A stretch of 64,000 nucleotides of DNA, from the NCBI RefSeq assembly GCF_010206195.1, contig NZ_VIQT01000024.1:1-64000 (forward strand), read 5' to 3'. A program made the position numbers and the translations under genes. Positions 57,072 to 64,000 of the stretch are shown in pieces. The notes below the pieces were generated by a model. It saw nothing but the letters and a program-made list of their open reading frames with translations. It was not told the origin of the DNA and made no database searches. Within the stretch, counting starts at the first letter, position 1, and every line of letters starts with the position of its first letter. The DNA is from Anaerotruncus colihominis. GTDB lineage: Bacteria > Bacillota > Clostridia > Oscillospirales > Ruminococcaceae.

Positions 57072-57575
57072 ATGAAAGTTACCAGCAACGGTATTATTGA
57101 CGGGGTAATCCAGCCTCAGTATGGAGGCCGGGGAACCCAATTCAACGAGAACAATATTCCTACCTATTCTCTGCCCTTTGTAGTAGAGGACGCTCCTTCC
57201 GGCACAGCTTCGATTGCTATTGTCCTGGAGGACAAGGACGCCTACCCGGTGACAGGCGGCTTTGCCTGGATACACTGGCTGGCTGCGAACATCACCCGTT
57301 TTGAGATCAAGGACAACGAGAGCCAGACGGCCACCGACTTTATCCAGGGTCGAAATAGCTGGACGAGCATCCAGGGCGGTGAGCTGTCGGCGGAGCTGTC
57401 CTCCTATTATGGCGGAATGACCCCGCCGGATCAGCCGCACATCTATGAGCTTCATGTATATGCTTTGAACAAGCTACTGGATTTGCGGCGGGGATTTCTG
57501 CTAAATGAACTCTATCGGGAAATGGACGGCCATATTCTGGCAGAATACACCCTCAAAGGCATATATGAAAATTAG
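57072..57575 (+). CDS. YbhB/YbcL-type PEBP-family protein
   Basis: This 167-residue protein has LEDKDAYPVTGGFAWIHWLAANI, equivalent to the DPDAP...HWVVxNI signature of phosphatidylethanolamine-binding/Raf kinase inhibitor-like proteins, and the later PPDQPHIYELHVYALN block. Bacterial members have no settled function. GGAGGT precedes ATG 57072. Confidence 0.9.
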   Translation: MKVTSNGIIDGVIQPQYGGRGTQFNENNIPTYSLPFVVEDAPSGTASIAIVLEDKDAYPVTGGFAWIHWLAANITRFEIKDNESQTATDFIQGRNSWTSIQGGELSAELSSYYGGMTPPDQPHIYELHVYALNKLLDLRRGFLLNELYREMDGHILAEYTLKGIYEN

Positions 57576-58062
57576 CCCCCTAAAGGTGGGGGGCCGTACC
57601 ATAAAAACCGTCATCGCTGTCTTTTTGTGCTTCTCGGTCGATACAGTCAGAAACTCTAACACAGCGTTCTATGCCGCGATTGCCGCTATCCTGTGCATCC
57701 AGCGCACCCCAGAGGACAGCTTGCGTGAAGCATTGAACCGAGAAATCGCAACAATCATTGGCGGAGCGTGGGGAATGACCGTCTTGCTCTTTGAAAAGAA
57801 CATATACTTCATTCCCTGCGAGATATTGAGATATTTGTGCTTGTCAATCTTGCTTATCCCTCTCATTAACTTTTCTGTACTTATAAAGCAGGAAAAAGGA
57901 ACATTCTTAATGTGCGTTGTATTTCTTTGTATAGCGGTAACGCATGGAACTGATGAAAGCCCCCTGACTTTTGGCCTTAACAGGATTGCCGATACTACGG
58001 TTGGTATCATGATCGCTTTGCTTATCAATCAAATTCCAGCAGCGGAGCAAAAGGTGAAGTAA
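57565..58062 (+). CDS. FUSC/aromatic acid exporter-like membrane protein
   Basis: This 165-residue protein has four to five hydrophobic helices (TVIAVFLCFSV, AFYAAIAAILCI, GGAWGMTVLLF, LCLSILLIPLINFSVLI, TVGIMIALLINQ) and a conserved MNREIATIIGG-like loop, as in the membrane half of FUSC/DUF939 exporters. It lacks the cytoplasmic domain. ATG 57565 overlaps the PEBP stop. Confidence 0.83.
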   Translation: MKISPLKVGGRTIKTVIAVFLCFSVDTVRNSNTAFYAAIAAILCIQRTPEDSLREALNREIATIIGGAWGMTVLLFEKNIYFIPCEILRYLCLSILLIPLINFSVLIKQEKGTFLMCVVFLCIAVTHGTDESPLTFGLNRIADTTVGIMIALLINQIPAAEQKVK

Positions 58063-58065
58063 ACC

Positions 58066-58107
58066 AAAACAGCGCAGGGATTGGCTGACCCATCCCTGCG
58101 CTGTTTT
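58066..58107 (+). terminator. Terminator after the FUSC gene
   Basis: ACAGCGCAGGGAT (58069-58081) and ATCCCTGCGCTGT (58092-58104) form a perfect 13-bp stem followed by TTTT. Confidence 0.92.
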
Positions 58108-58191
58108 GTCAGTCCTGCGAAAAATGAAGATATTTTACAAGCCAGCTCAATCCTCGACTGTTATAATGGGACGGACAAGGAGGTACACCGC

Positions 58192-59028
58192 ATGAAAAAA
58201 GAAGTGCGAACGGTGGTCTACGATGACGAGCTACACATTGAGGCTTACCGTTTTGAGGGCATCGTACAGCCTTTTCCGAACCATTTCCATGAATACTATG
58301 TGATTGGCTTCATGGAGGACGGGGAACGTGTCTTGTCCTGCAAAAATCAAGAGTACACCATCACAAGGGGCGATGTTCTTCTGTTCAACCCAGGGGACAA
58401 CCACGCCTGTGCCCAGAGTGACGGCGGGACGCTGGATTACCGGGGCTTCAACATCACCAAGGAGGTCATGCTGGACTTGGCGGAGGAAGTCACCGGCAGA
58501 CGGGAGCTGCCCGGATTTTCCCAAAATGTAATCTTTGATGAAGAAGTCACCTGCCATCTGCGCCCACTCCATGAACTGGTGATGAAAGGCTCCAATGAGT
58601 TTGGCAAAGAGGAAAATCTGCTGCTCCTGATTTCTCTGCTAATCCAGCAATACGGCCAGCCCTTTGAGAACTGCGTCCCGGAGTGTCGGGAGGAAATTGA
58701 AAGAGCCTGTGCCTTTATGGAGCAGCATTATACCCAGCGGATTTATCTGGATCAGATCTGCCGCTGCGCCGGATTGAGCAAATCCACCCTGCTCCGGGCC
58801 TTTGCCCGCTCAAAAGGCGTCACGCCGTACAGCTACCTGGAAAACATTCGCATTGGCAAGGCCAAAAAGCTGTTGGAGCAAGGTATTCCCCCCGTTGAGG
58901 CGGCACTGCAAACCGGCTTTTCCGATCAAAGCCACTTCTCCAATTATTTCAACCGATTTATTGGACTGGCCCCCGGTATCTATCGGGACATCTTCAAGGA
59001 TACGGAGGAAATGCCGCATGAAGGGTAA
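58192..59028 (+). CDS. AraC-family regulator with cupin sensor
   Basis: This 278-residue protein has an N-terminal AraC cupin domain (FPNHFHEYYVIGFMEDGERVL, DVLLFNPGDNHAC) and a C-terminal double HTH (IYLDQICRCAGLSKSTLLRAF and PVEAALQTGFSDQSHFSNYFNRFIGLAPGIYR, quoted in two blocks). AGGAGGT precedes ATG 58192, and an extended -10 TGTTATAAT lies about 30 nt upstream. It overlaps and probably controls the EamA transporter. Confidence 0.93.
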   Translation: MKKEVRTVVYDDELHIEAYRFEGIVQPFPNHFHEYYVIGFMEDGERVLSCKNQEYTITRGDVLLFNPGDNHACAQSDGGTLDYRGFNITKEVMLDLAEEVTGRRELPGFSQNVIFDEEVTCHLRPLHELVMKGSNEFGKEENLLLLISLLIQQYGQPFENCVPECREEIERACAFMEQHYTQRIYLDQICRCAGLSKSTLLRAFARSKGVTPYSYLENIRIGKAKKLLEQGIPPVEAALQTGFSDQSHFSNYFNRFIGLAPGIYRDIFKDTEEMPHEG

Positions 59029-59911
59029 TGGCACAGCGGGCCATCTCTCCGCCCTGCTCACGATCATCATTTGGGGAACGACTTTTATCTCCACCAAAAT
59101 TCTGCTGACCGACTTCCAGCCGGTAGAGATACTGTTCTTCCGCTTCGTCATGGGACTGCTGGCCCTGTTGGTTGTTTATCCCCAACCTTTGAAAGGGACG
59201 AACCGGCAACAGGAATTGACCTTTGCCGCCGCGGGCCTATGCGGGATATGCCTTTACTATCTGCTGGAAAATATCGCACTTACCTACACAATGGCCTCCA
59301 ATGTCGGGGTGATTATCTCCGTAGCTCCGTTTTTCACGGCCATTCTATCCCATCTGTTTTTGAAAGAGGAAAAGCCTCATACCAGCTTTTTCATTGGCTT
59401 TGTAGTGGCTATGACCGGGATCGCTTTAATCAGCTTCAACGGCTCCAAGCTGGAACTAAACCCCACCGGGGACTTGCTGGCGCTGCTGGCCGCGCTGATT
59501 TGGGCCTGTTATTCTGTGCTGACAAAGAAAATCAGCGGCTACGGCTACTACACCATTCTCACCACCCGGCGGGTGTTCTGCTATGGCATCCTGTTCATGC
59601 TCCCAACTCTGTTCCTGTTCGATTTCAGGCTGGAACTGGCAAGGTTTGCAAATCCTGTGTACCTATTCAACATTCTCTTTTTGGGCTTGGGCGCATCAGC
59701 CCTGTGCTTTGTCACCTGGAATTTCGCGGTCAAGGCGCTGGGAGCGGTCAAAACGAGCGTTTATATCTATATGGTTCCTGTTATTACAGTGGTGACTTCC
59801 GTGGCAATCCTCCATGAAAAAATCACCGCCCTGGCTGCTGTCGGAACAGCTTTGACACTGGCGGGTCTGCTCCTGTCCGAGAGCAAACTATTTTTGAGAA
59901 AAGAGGCGTAG
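59018..59911 (+). CDS. EamA/DMT-superfamily exporter
   Basis: This 297-residue protein has about ten membrane helices arranged as two EamA repeats (IIIWGTTFISTKILL at the start of the first, LLALLAALIWACYSVLTKKI at the start of the second). Members export metabolites or drugs. GGAGG precedes ATG 59018, which overlaps the AraC stop. Confidence 0.92.
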   Translation: MKGNGTAGHLSALLTIIIWGTTFISTKILLTDFQPVEILFFRFVMGLLALLVVYPQPLKGTNRQQELTFAAAGLCGICLYYLLENIALTYTMASNVGVIISVAPFFTAILSHLFLKEEKPHTSFFIGFVVAMTGIALISFNGSKLELNPTGDLLALLAALIWACYSVLTKKISGYGYYTILTTRRVFCYGILFMLPTLFLFDFRLELARFANPVYLFNILFLGLGASALCFVTWNFAVKALGAVKTSVYIYMVPVITVVTSVAILHEKITALAAVGTALTLAGLLLSESKLFLRKEA

Positions 59912-59915
59912 TAAA

Positions 59916-60338
59916 ATGGATTGGCAAAGTGAGAAGTGCGTCATGGTGATTGACGAGAGCCTACCCCTGGGTATTATTGCGAACACGGCGGCGATCATGG
60001 GGATCACCTTGGGAAAGAAAATGCCGGAGGTAGTAGGGGCCGACGTGACCGACCAAAGCGGCAACGAACATCTTGGCATCATCGAATTTCCTGTGCCCAT
60101 CCTGCGCGGTTCGCCGGAGATCATCAAACAGATACGGGAAAAGCTCTACCAGCCTGATTTTCAAGATTTAACGGTGGTGGACTTCTCCGATCTGGCCCAG
60201 GGCTGCAAGACCTATGACGAATTTGTTGAGAAGATGGGCCACGTTCCAGAAAGTACCCTGCAATATTTTGGTGTTGCGATCTGTGGCCCGAAGAAAAAGG
60301 TCAATAAGTTGACCGGCAGTATGCCGTTGCTGCGATAA
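59916..60338 (+). CDS. DUF2000-family protein
   Basis: This 140-residue protein (KCVMVIDESLPLGIIANTAAIMGITLG... GADVTDQSGNEHLGIIEFPVPIL) matches the DUF2000 family, small alpha/beta proteins of unknown function often found next to transporters. It follows the EamA gene by 4 nt with GAGG before ATG 59916. Confidence 0.85.
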   Translation: MDWQSEKCVMVIDESLPLGIIANTAAIMGITLGKKMPEVVGADVTDQSGNEHLGIIEFPVPILRGSPEIIKQIREKLYQPDFQDLTVVDFSDLAQGCKTYDEFVEKMGHVPESTLQYFGVAICGPKKKVNKLTGSMPLLR

Positions 60339-60341
60339 GAA

Positions 60342-60716
60342 TTATGCGCCGCAGCATGGAGGCTGCACATCCAACCCGTCCAGGTAGTCCGTCCCCCATT
60401 GGCACATAGCGTCTATAACGGGAATGATGCTTTCCCCAAACGCAGTCAGAGAGTATACCGTTTTGGGCGGCTTCTCTGGAATCACTTCTCTATGTACCAT
60501 GCCACAATCCTCCAGATCGCGGAGCTGCTGGGAAAGCATTTTGGGTGTTGCGCTGGGAATCCTCCGCTGTAACTCCATATAGTGCAGAGGGCAATCCACC
60601 AGATGCCAGAGGATAAGCGGTTTATATTTGTCTGAACTAATTGCACCAGGGGGATCAACCTCCTGGTGCAATTTGTAGGAAAGGCCAGACTGACATTTAC
60701 GTTTACATTTCCACAC
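60342..60716 (-). CDS. HxlR-family regulator with degenerate N-terminus
   Basis: The winged helix is clear (YKPLILWHLVDCPLHYMELQRRI, TPKMLSQQLRDLEDCGMVHRE, VYSLTAFGESIIPV). The usual CP...GGKWK first helix is replaced by KLHQEVDPPGAISSDKYK, encoded across a perfect 11-bp hairpin. GTG 60716 has no good ribosome binding site. The true start is uncertain and the 5' end may be damaged. Confidence 0.75.
   Translation of the reverse strand: MWKCKRKCQSGLSYKLHQEVDPPGAISSDKYKPLILWHLVDCPLHYMELQRRIPSATPKMLSQQLRDLEDCGMVHREVIPEKPPKTVYSLTAFGESIIPVIDAMCQWGTDYLDGLDVQPPCCGA
60640..60672 (-). repeat. Perfect hairpin in the 5' part of the HxlR gene
   Basis: ATTGCACCAGG (60640-60650) and CCTGGTGCAAT (60662-60672) pair perfectly around an 11-nt loop. 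On the minus strand an AGGAGG sequence is partly buried in the stem, so the structure could hide a ribosome binding site or mark an insertion. Confidence 0.6.
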
Positions 60717-60765
60717 TTGTATTATTCGAGCATCCGAAATACAATATGTTGGTGGAGGTGTAGAT

Positions 60766-60954
60766 ATGGATTACATGACATTAAAAGAAGCAAGTGAAAA
60801 ATGGGGTGTAACCCCTCGAAGAATCAATTATTATTGTGCTGAACAGCGTATTCCCGGCGCAGTAAAAATGGCAACGGTCTGGCTCGTTCCGAAAGATGCT
60901 GAAAAGCCAGAAGATAAGCGATTCAAACGGAAAGGAGAAAAACGCGATGAATAA
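60766..60954 (+). CDS. Small MerR/excisionase-like HTH protein (62 aa)
   Basis: MDYMTLKEASEKWGVTPRRINYYCAEQRIPGAVKMATVWLVP (given as a fold description: helix, turn, recognition helix RRINYYCAEQ, wing) is the compact winged-helix pattern of helix-turn-helix domain 17 proteins. GGAGGT precedes ATG 60766. It overlaps the response regulator gene and may regulate the Bce-type locus. Confidence 0.82.
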   Translation: MDYMTLKEASEKWGVTPRRINYYCAEQRIPGAVKMATVWLVPKDAEKPEDKRFKRKGEKRDE

Positions 60955-61612
60955 GATACTGATTGTCGAGGATGAAAAGCTGATACAAGAAGAACTGGAA
61001 ACCTTATTGTCCAATGCTGGATTTACGGTCATGTGTGTGACCGATTTTGAAAACACACTGACTCAAATCAAAGCGGAAATGCCTGACTTGATATTGCTGG
61101 ACATCAATCTGCCGGGACAAAATGGGTATAGCCTATGTGCCTCAATCCGTCAATTTTCCGATGTACCTATCTTATTCATTACAGGCCGCAATACCACGAT
61201 GGATGAATTGCAGGCTTTGACATTAGGGGGAGATGATTTTATTTCCAAACCCTACAACATCCCCATTCTGCTTGCAAGAATCAACGCTTTATTGAAAAGG
61301 GGGCAAGCAGCCAAGCAAACCGCCTATCTGGAGTATAACAGGTTCACGCTCAATCCGATTGCCGGGACGCTGGCAGCAGATGGACGAGAAATTGAATTAA
61401 CGAAAACGGAATTGAAAATTATGTACTACTTCTTTGAGCATCCCGGCGAGATTGTCCCCCGGCTGGATTTAGTAGAGTATCTTTGGGACAACGAGATTCA
61501 CATAGACGACAACACGCTCAGTGTCAATATCATGCGTATCCGAGAGAAACTACGCACTCTTGGCGGAGGCGAGTTGATACAGACGAAGCGGGGAATGGGG
61601 TACAAAATATGA
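60947..61612 (+). CDS. OmpR-family response regulator (BceR-like)
   Basis: This 221-residue protein has a receiver domain with VEDEK (residues 7-11), phospho-acceptor Asp52 in LILLDINLP and FISKPYNIP, and a C-terminal winged helix (LTKTELKIMYYFFEHPGEIVPR, VNIMRIREKLR, RGMGYKI). AAAGGAG precedes ATG 60947. Together with the kinase and ABC genes it forms a peptide-antibiotic sensing locus of the Bce type. Confidence 0.93.
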   Translation: MNKILIVEDEKLIQEELETLLSNAGFTVMCVTDFENTLTQIKAEMPDLILLDINLPGQNGYSLCASIRQFSDVPILFITGRNTTMDELQALTLGGDDFISKPYNIPILLARINALLKRGQAAKQTAYLEYNRFTLNPIAGTLAADGREIELTKTELKIMYYFFEHPGEIVPRLDLVEYLWDNEIHIDDNTLSVNIMRIREKLRTLGGGELIQTKRGMGYKI

Positions 61613-62619
61613 GATTTTCCAGCTATTTGAGTGACAAAAAGGCTGTGTTGTTGGTATGCTTTGCCAATGGCTTATTCTTCTCGGTACTTTTATGGCTGTT
61701 TGGTCTGGGAAGTGGGGAAATCTCTCTGCTGTGGTTTTGTTTTATCTGCATAGTTGGCGGCTTATTACTATGGAGCTACCTGAGCCAGCACAAACGGCTC
61801 CAACATTTAAGGGCTGTGATGGATGCCTTAGACCAAAAGTACCTGTTTGCGGAGATCACCGATACCCCAACATCAGAATTAGAAAAATCGTACTTTGAGC
61901 TGATGAAAACCGCATTGAAAGCCATGACGGATGAAGTGTCCCAATCTAACCGGCTTAACCGTGAATATCGGGAATTTATAGAACAATGGATACATGAAAT
62001 GAAAATCCCGATTACTGGAATCCAACTGCTATGCGAAAACAACAAGTCCAGTGTCGCCCGGAAAATCCTTACGCAGACAGAAATGATTTCGCAGAGTGTG
62101 GAGCGCGTTCTGTTCTACGCTCGGCTGGGAAGTGTAGAGAAGGACTATCTGATTACAGAAGTTCCACTGAAAGCGTGTGTATCGGAGGTGCTGGCGCGGA
62201 ACAAGCAATTCCTGATACAAAACAATGTCTGTATCCATACAGAAACTCTCTCCGGCACTGTGTACTCCGATCAGAAATGGCTTCAATTCATTCTGAATCA
62301 GATCATCATTAACAGCGTCAAGTATCAGAGTGTCCAGCCGCTGGTCATTAATGTGACCTCGCAGGATCAGGGCGACTATGTAACACTGTCCATTACTGAC
62401 AATGGCCTCGGAATCAAGGAGAGCGAGTTGGGCCGAGTTTTCGATAAGGGTTTTGTTGGGAGTAATGGCCGGACTGGAAAAAATTCGACCGGCATCGGTT
62501 TGTACTTGTGCGATCAGCTCTGTGCCAAATTGGGCATCAGCATTGAGATAAAATCAACGGCAGGAGAATATACAGCCGTTTTCCTGCACTTCCCCAAAAG
62601 CAAATTTTTGAAGGTCTGA
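61609..62619 (+). CDS. BceS-like intramembrane-sensing histidine kinase
   Basis: This 336-residue protein has two close membrane helices (residues ~12-58) with almost no extracellular loop, His129 in EQWIHEMKIPI, and a HATPase domain (NQIIINSVKYQ, DNGLGIKESELGRVFDKGF, TGIGLYLC). This is the Bce-type layout in which the kinase senses through its partner ABC transporter. ATG 61609 overlaps the regulator stop. Confidence 0.92.
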   Translation: MRFSSYLSDKKAVLLVCFANGLFFSVLLWLFGLGSGEISLLWFCFICIVGGLLLWSYLSQHKRLQHLRAVMDALDQKYLFAEITDTPTSELEKSYFELMKTALKAMTDEVSQSNRLNREYREFIEQWIHEMKIPITGIQLLCENNKSSVARKILTQTEMISQSVERVLFYARLGSVEKDYLITEVPLKACVSEVLARNKQFLIQNNVCIHTETLSGTVYSDQKWLQFILNQIIINSVKYQSVQPLVINVTSQDQGDYVTLSITDNGLGIKESELGRVFDKGFVGSNGRTGKNSTGIGLYLCDQLCAKLGISIEIKSTAGEYTAVFLHFPKSKFLKV

Positions 62620-62721
62620 TTTCTTATCTTACAAATCTGTTAGAGAAAATCAATGAACTTCTATACAACAGAACGCCTCGAATTGCTAAAATACAGACAG
62701 TTTCAAAAAGGAGGCGTAAAA

Positions 62722-63147
62722 ATGCGCGATACCCCTAAAGGCCCACATAGGAAGGTATTTTTCATCGTGGGTGGCATAGCCGCTGCAATCATACTCTGCG
62801 GCGCGGTGGCTATTATGCTGTTGAATCATCCGATACAACTCCGCTCAGATTCTGCCGGAGTTGAGTTTGTAACCGAAGATGGGCAAATAACCTGTGTTGC
62901 AGTCAGAGGACAATTCCCCTATGTGCTGGTAAATTGTCCGATGGAAAATGACTATGTTCAAGACCCGGCAGGTAATGTGACAGAAAAAATCTGCACCTAT
63001 ACGATGCAGGCAGAGCCGTCCTTTTTCGGCCAGAGCATGGCAACTATGAAACTTAACATTGAAGCATCAAACGAAATGACCTGTACCTATATCTTAAAAT
63101 TCGCGGATAAAGACGTGAAGATCGTCAACGGAAAGGTGGTGGAGTAA
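62722..63147 (+). CDS. Membrane-anchored protein, unknown function (141 aa)
   Basis: A basic N-terminus and one hydrophobic segment (VFFIVGGIAAAIILCGAVAIMLL) anchor the protein, and the remaining ~100 residues are extracellular with three Cys residues. It stands between the kinase and ABC ATPase genes, with AAGGAGG before ATG 62722. It may be an accessory part of the transporter or sensing system. Confidence 0.78.
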   Translation: MRDTPKGPHRKVFFIVGGIAAAIILCGAVAIMLLNHPIQLRSDSAGVEFVTEDGQITCVAVRGQFPYVLVNCPMENDYVQDPAGNVTEKICTYTMQAEPSFFGQSMATMKLNIEASNEMTCTYILKFADKDVKIVNGKVVE

Positions 63148-63149
63148 CC

Positions 63150-63926
63150 ATGACGTTAAAACGCAAAGAGCCGCTGCTCCATGTGGAGAATATCGAAAAA
63201 TACTATGGCAATCCCGGTGCGGTCACAAAGGCACTGGATCAGGTTAGCTTTGACGTGCAGGCGGGCGAATTTATCAGTATCATGGGGGCCTCCGGCTCTG
63301 GAAAGACTACTCTGCTGAACTGCATCTCCACCATTGATACAGTAAGCTCCGGCCACATCCTGCTGGACGGCCAGGATATTACGACCATCACGGAAAAGAA
63401 TATAGCCGCTTTTCGCCGCGATTACCTCGGCTTTGTATTTCAGGACTTCAATCTACTGGATACGCTGACGCTGGAGGAAAATATTGCGCTGCCCCTGACG
63501 ATCAGTGAGACACCACCAAGGGAGATTGACAAGCGTGTTCGTCAGATTGCGGACAAGCTGCATATCAGTGACACACTAAAAAAATTCCCCACCCAAGTGT
63601 CAGGAGGCCAGAAACAGCGGTGCGCATTTGCGCGGGCGGTAATCTGCGACCCAAAACTCATTATGGCCGACGAGCCGACCGGCGCTCTGGATTCCAATTC
63701 ATCCCGTGTTCTCCTGGAGGTCATATCAAACTTCAACCAGGAAATGGGAGCAACGATCCTGATGGTGACACATGACGCTTTTAGCGCCAGCTATGCAGAG
63801 CGAATCCTGTTCTTAAAAGACGGACGCATTTTCAATCAGATTCTCAAGGGTGAAAAGACCCGCAGTACGTTCTACCATGAAATTTTGGACGTTCTCGCCC
63901 TGCTGGGAGGTGACAAGCCGTGCTGA
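63150..63926 (+). CDS. BceA/FtsE-type ABC transporter ATPase
   Basis: This 258-residue protein has Walker A GASGSGKTT at residues 46-54, Q-loop FVFQDFN, signature VSGGQKQR, Walker B LIMADEPTGALD and H-loop MVTHD. MacB/Bce-type ATPases show this pattern. It begins 3 nt after the previous gene. Confidence 0.94.
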   Translation: MTLKRKEPLLHVENIEKYYGNPGAVTKALDQVSFDVQAGEFISIMGASGSGKTTLLNCISTIDTVSSGHILLDGQDITTITEKNIAAFRRDYLGFVFQDFNLLDTLTLEENIALPLTISETPPREIDKRVRQIADKLHISDTLKKFPTQVSGGQKQRCAFARAVICDPKLIMADEPTGALDSNSSRVLLEVISNFNQEMGATILMVTHDAFSASYAERILFLKDGRIFNQILKGEKTRSTFYHEILDVLALLGGDKPC

Positions 63927-64000
63927 TGAAGCTGTCCCTCCGCAACGCTAAAAGGCAATTCAATGAATACACACTTTTCTTTGTGACGCTCACCTGTGCC
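63920..64000 (+). CDS. ABC transporter permease (BceB-like), 5' end only
   Basis: GTG 63920 with GGGAGGTG upstream opens a frame beginning LMKLSLRNAKRQFNEYTLFFVTL, the typical start of FtsX/BceB permeases. ATG 63926 is an alternative start. The gene runs off the right edge. It overlaps the ATPase stop. Confidence 0.75.
   Translation, partial: MLMKLSLRNAKRQFNEYTLFFVTLTCA

Overview
The window is a piece of a GC-rich Clostridia (Firmicutes) chromosome. The 5' end of a 16S rRNA gene lies at the left edge on the minus strand, tRNA-Arg(CCG) follows, and most genes have strong AGGAGG ribosome binding sites. The 16S fragment and the gene content would fit an Oscillospiraceae-like gut bacterium, but the genus cannot be fixed by eye.

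Layout. (1) 1-957: rRNA 5' end, rrn leader and promoter, tRNA-Arg and its terminator. (2) About 960-47090: a large conjugative element of the Tn1549/CTn type found in Firmicutes, read almost entirely on the plus strand. Its modules in order are: type I partition (parA-parB); a surface module (anchored protein, sortase, transglutaminase-like protein, a 2160-residue thioester/SpaA-repeat adhesin); a run of small element proteins with a PAPS-reductase-like protein and a circularly permuted cytosine methyltransferase; a 2978-residue adenine-methylase/SNF2-helicase protein with a tnpV gene overprinted in another frame; an MGMT-like gene on the minus strand; a Toprim primase-like protein; a second, actin-type partition pair (parM-parR); mobC and relaxase with an oriT candidate; and the type IV secretion block (PcfB, coupling protein, pilin-like protein, TrbL/VirB6, PrgI, VirB4, XF1762 protein, CHAP hydrolase). 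(3) About 47089-54100: regulators, a SLOG protein, a lipoprotein, and a minus-strand operon of a LytTR/GHKL two-component system with three divergent paralogues of unknown function. (4) 54163-64000: ordinary chromosomal-type genes (XRE-cupin, MBL-fold, GNAT, YbaK, HxlR, PEBP, FUSC, AraC, EamA, DUF2000, HxlR) and the start of a Bce-type two-component/ABC transporter locus.

The element looks damaged. Its coupling protein gene is split by a complete group II intron, and roughly 45 codons including the Walker B region are missing at the junction. No integrase or excisionase is visible in the window. A very AT-rich membrane-protein gene has been inserted in the secretion block.

The most notable observations are: four promoters in the element that share an upstream TCGCAC(A/G)T box at exactly the same distance from the -10 hexamer; the dual-coding tnpV/helicase region, whose internal promoter is one of those four; the permuted methyltransferase; the two-component operon with three paralogues; and several RNA-level devices, namely an RBS-sequestering leader, twin palindromes after parR, and a roughly 48-nt promoter-to-terminator transcript.
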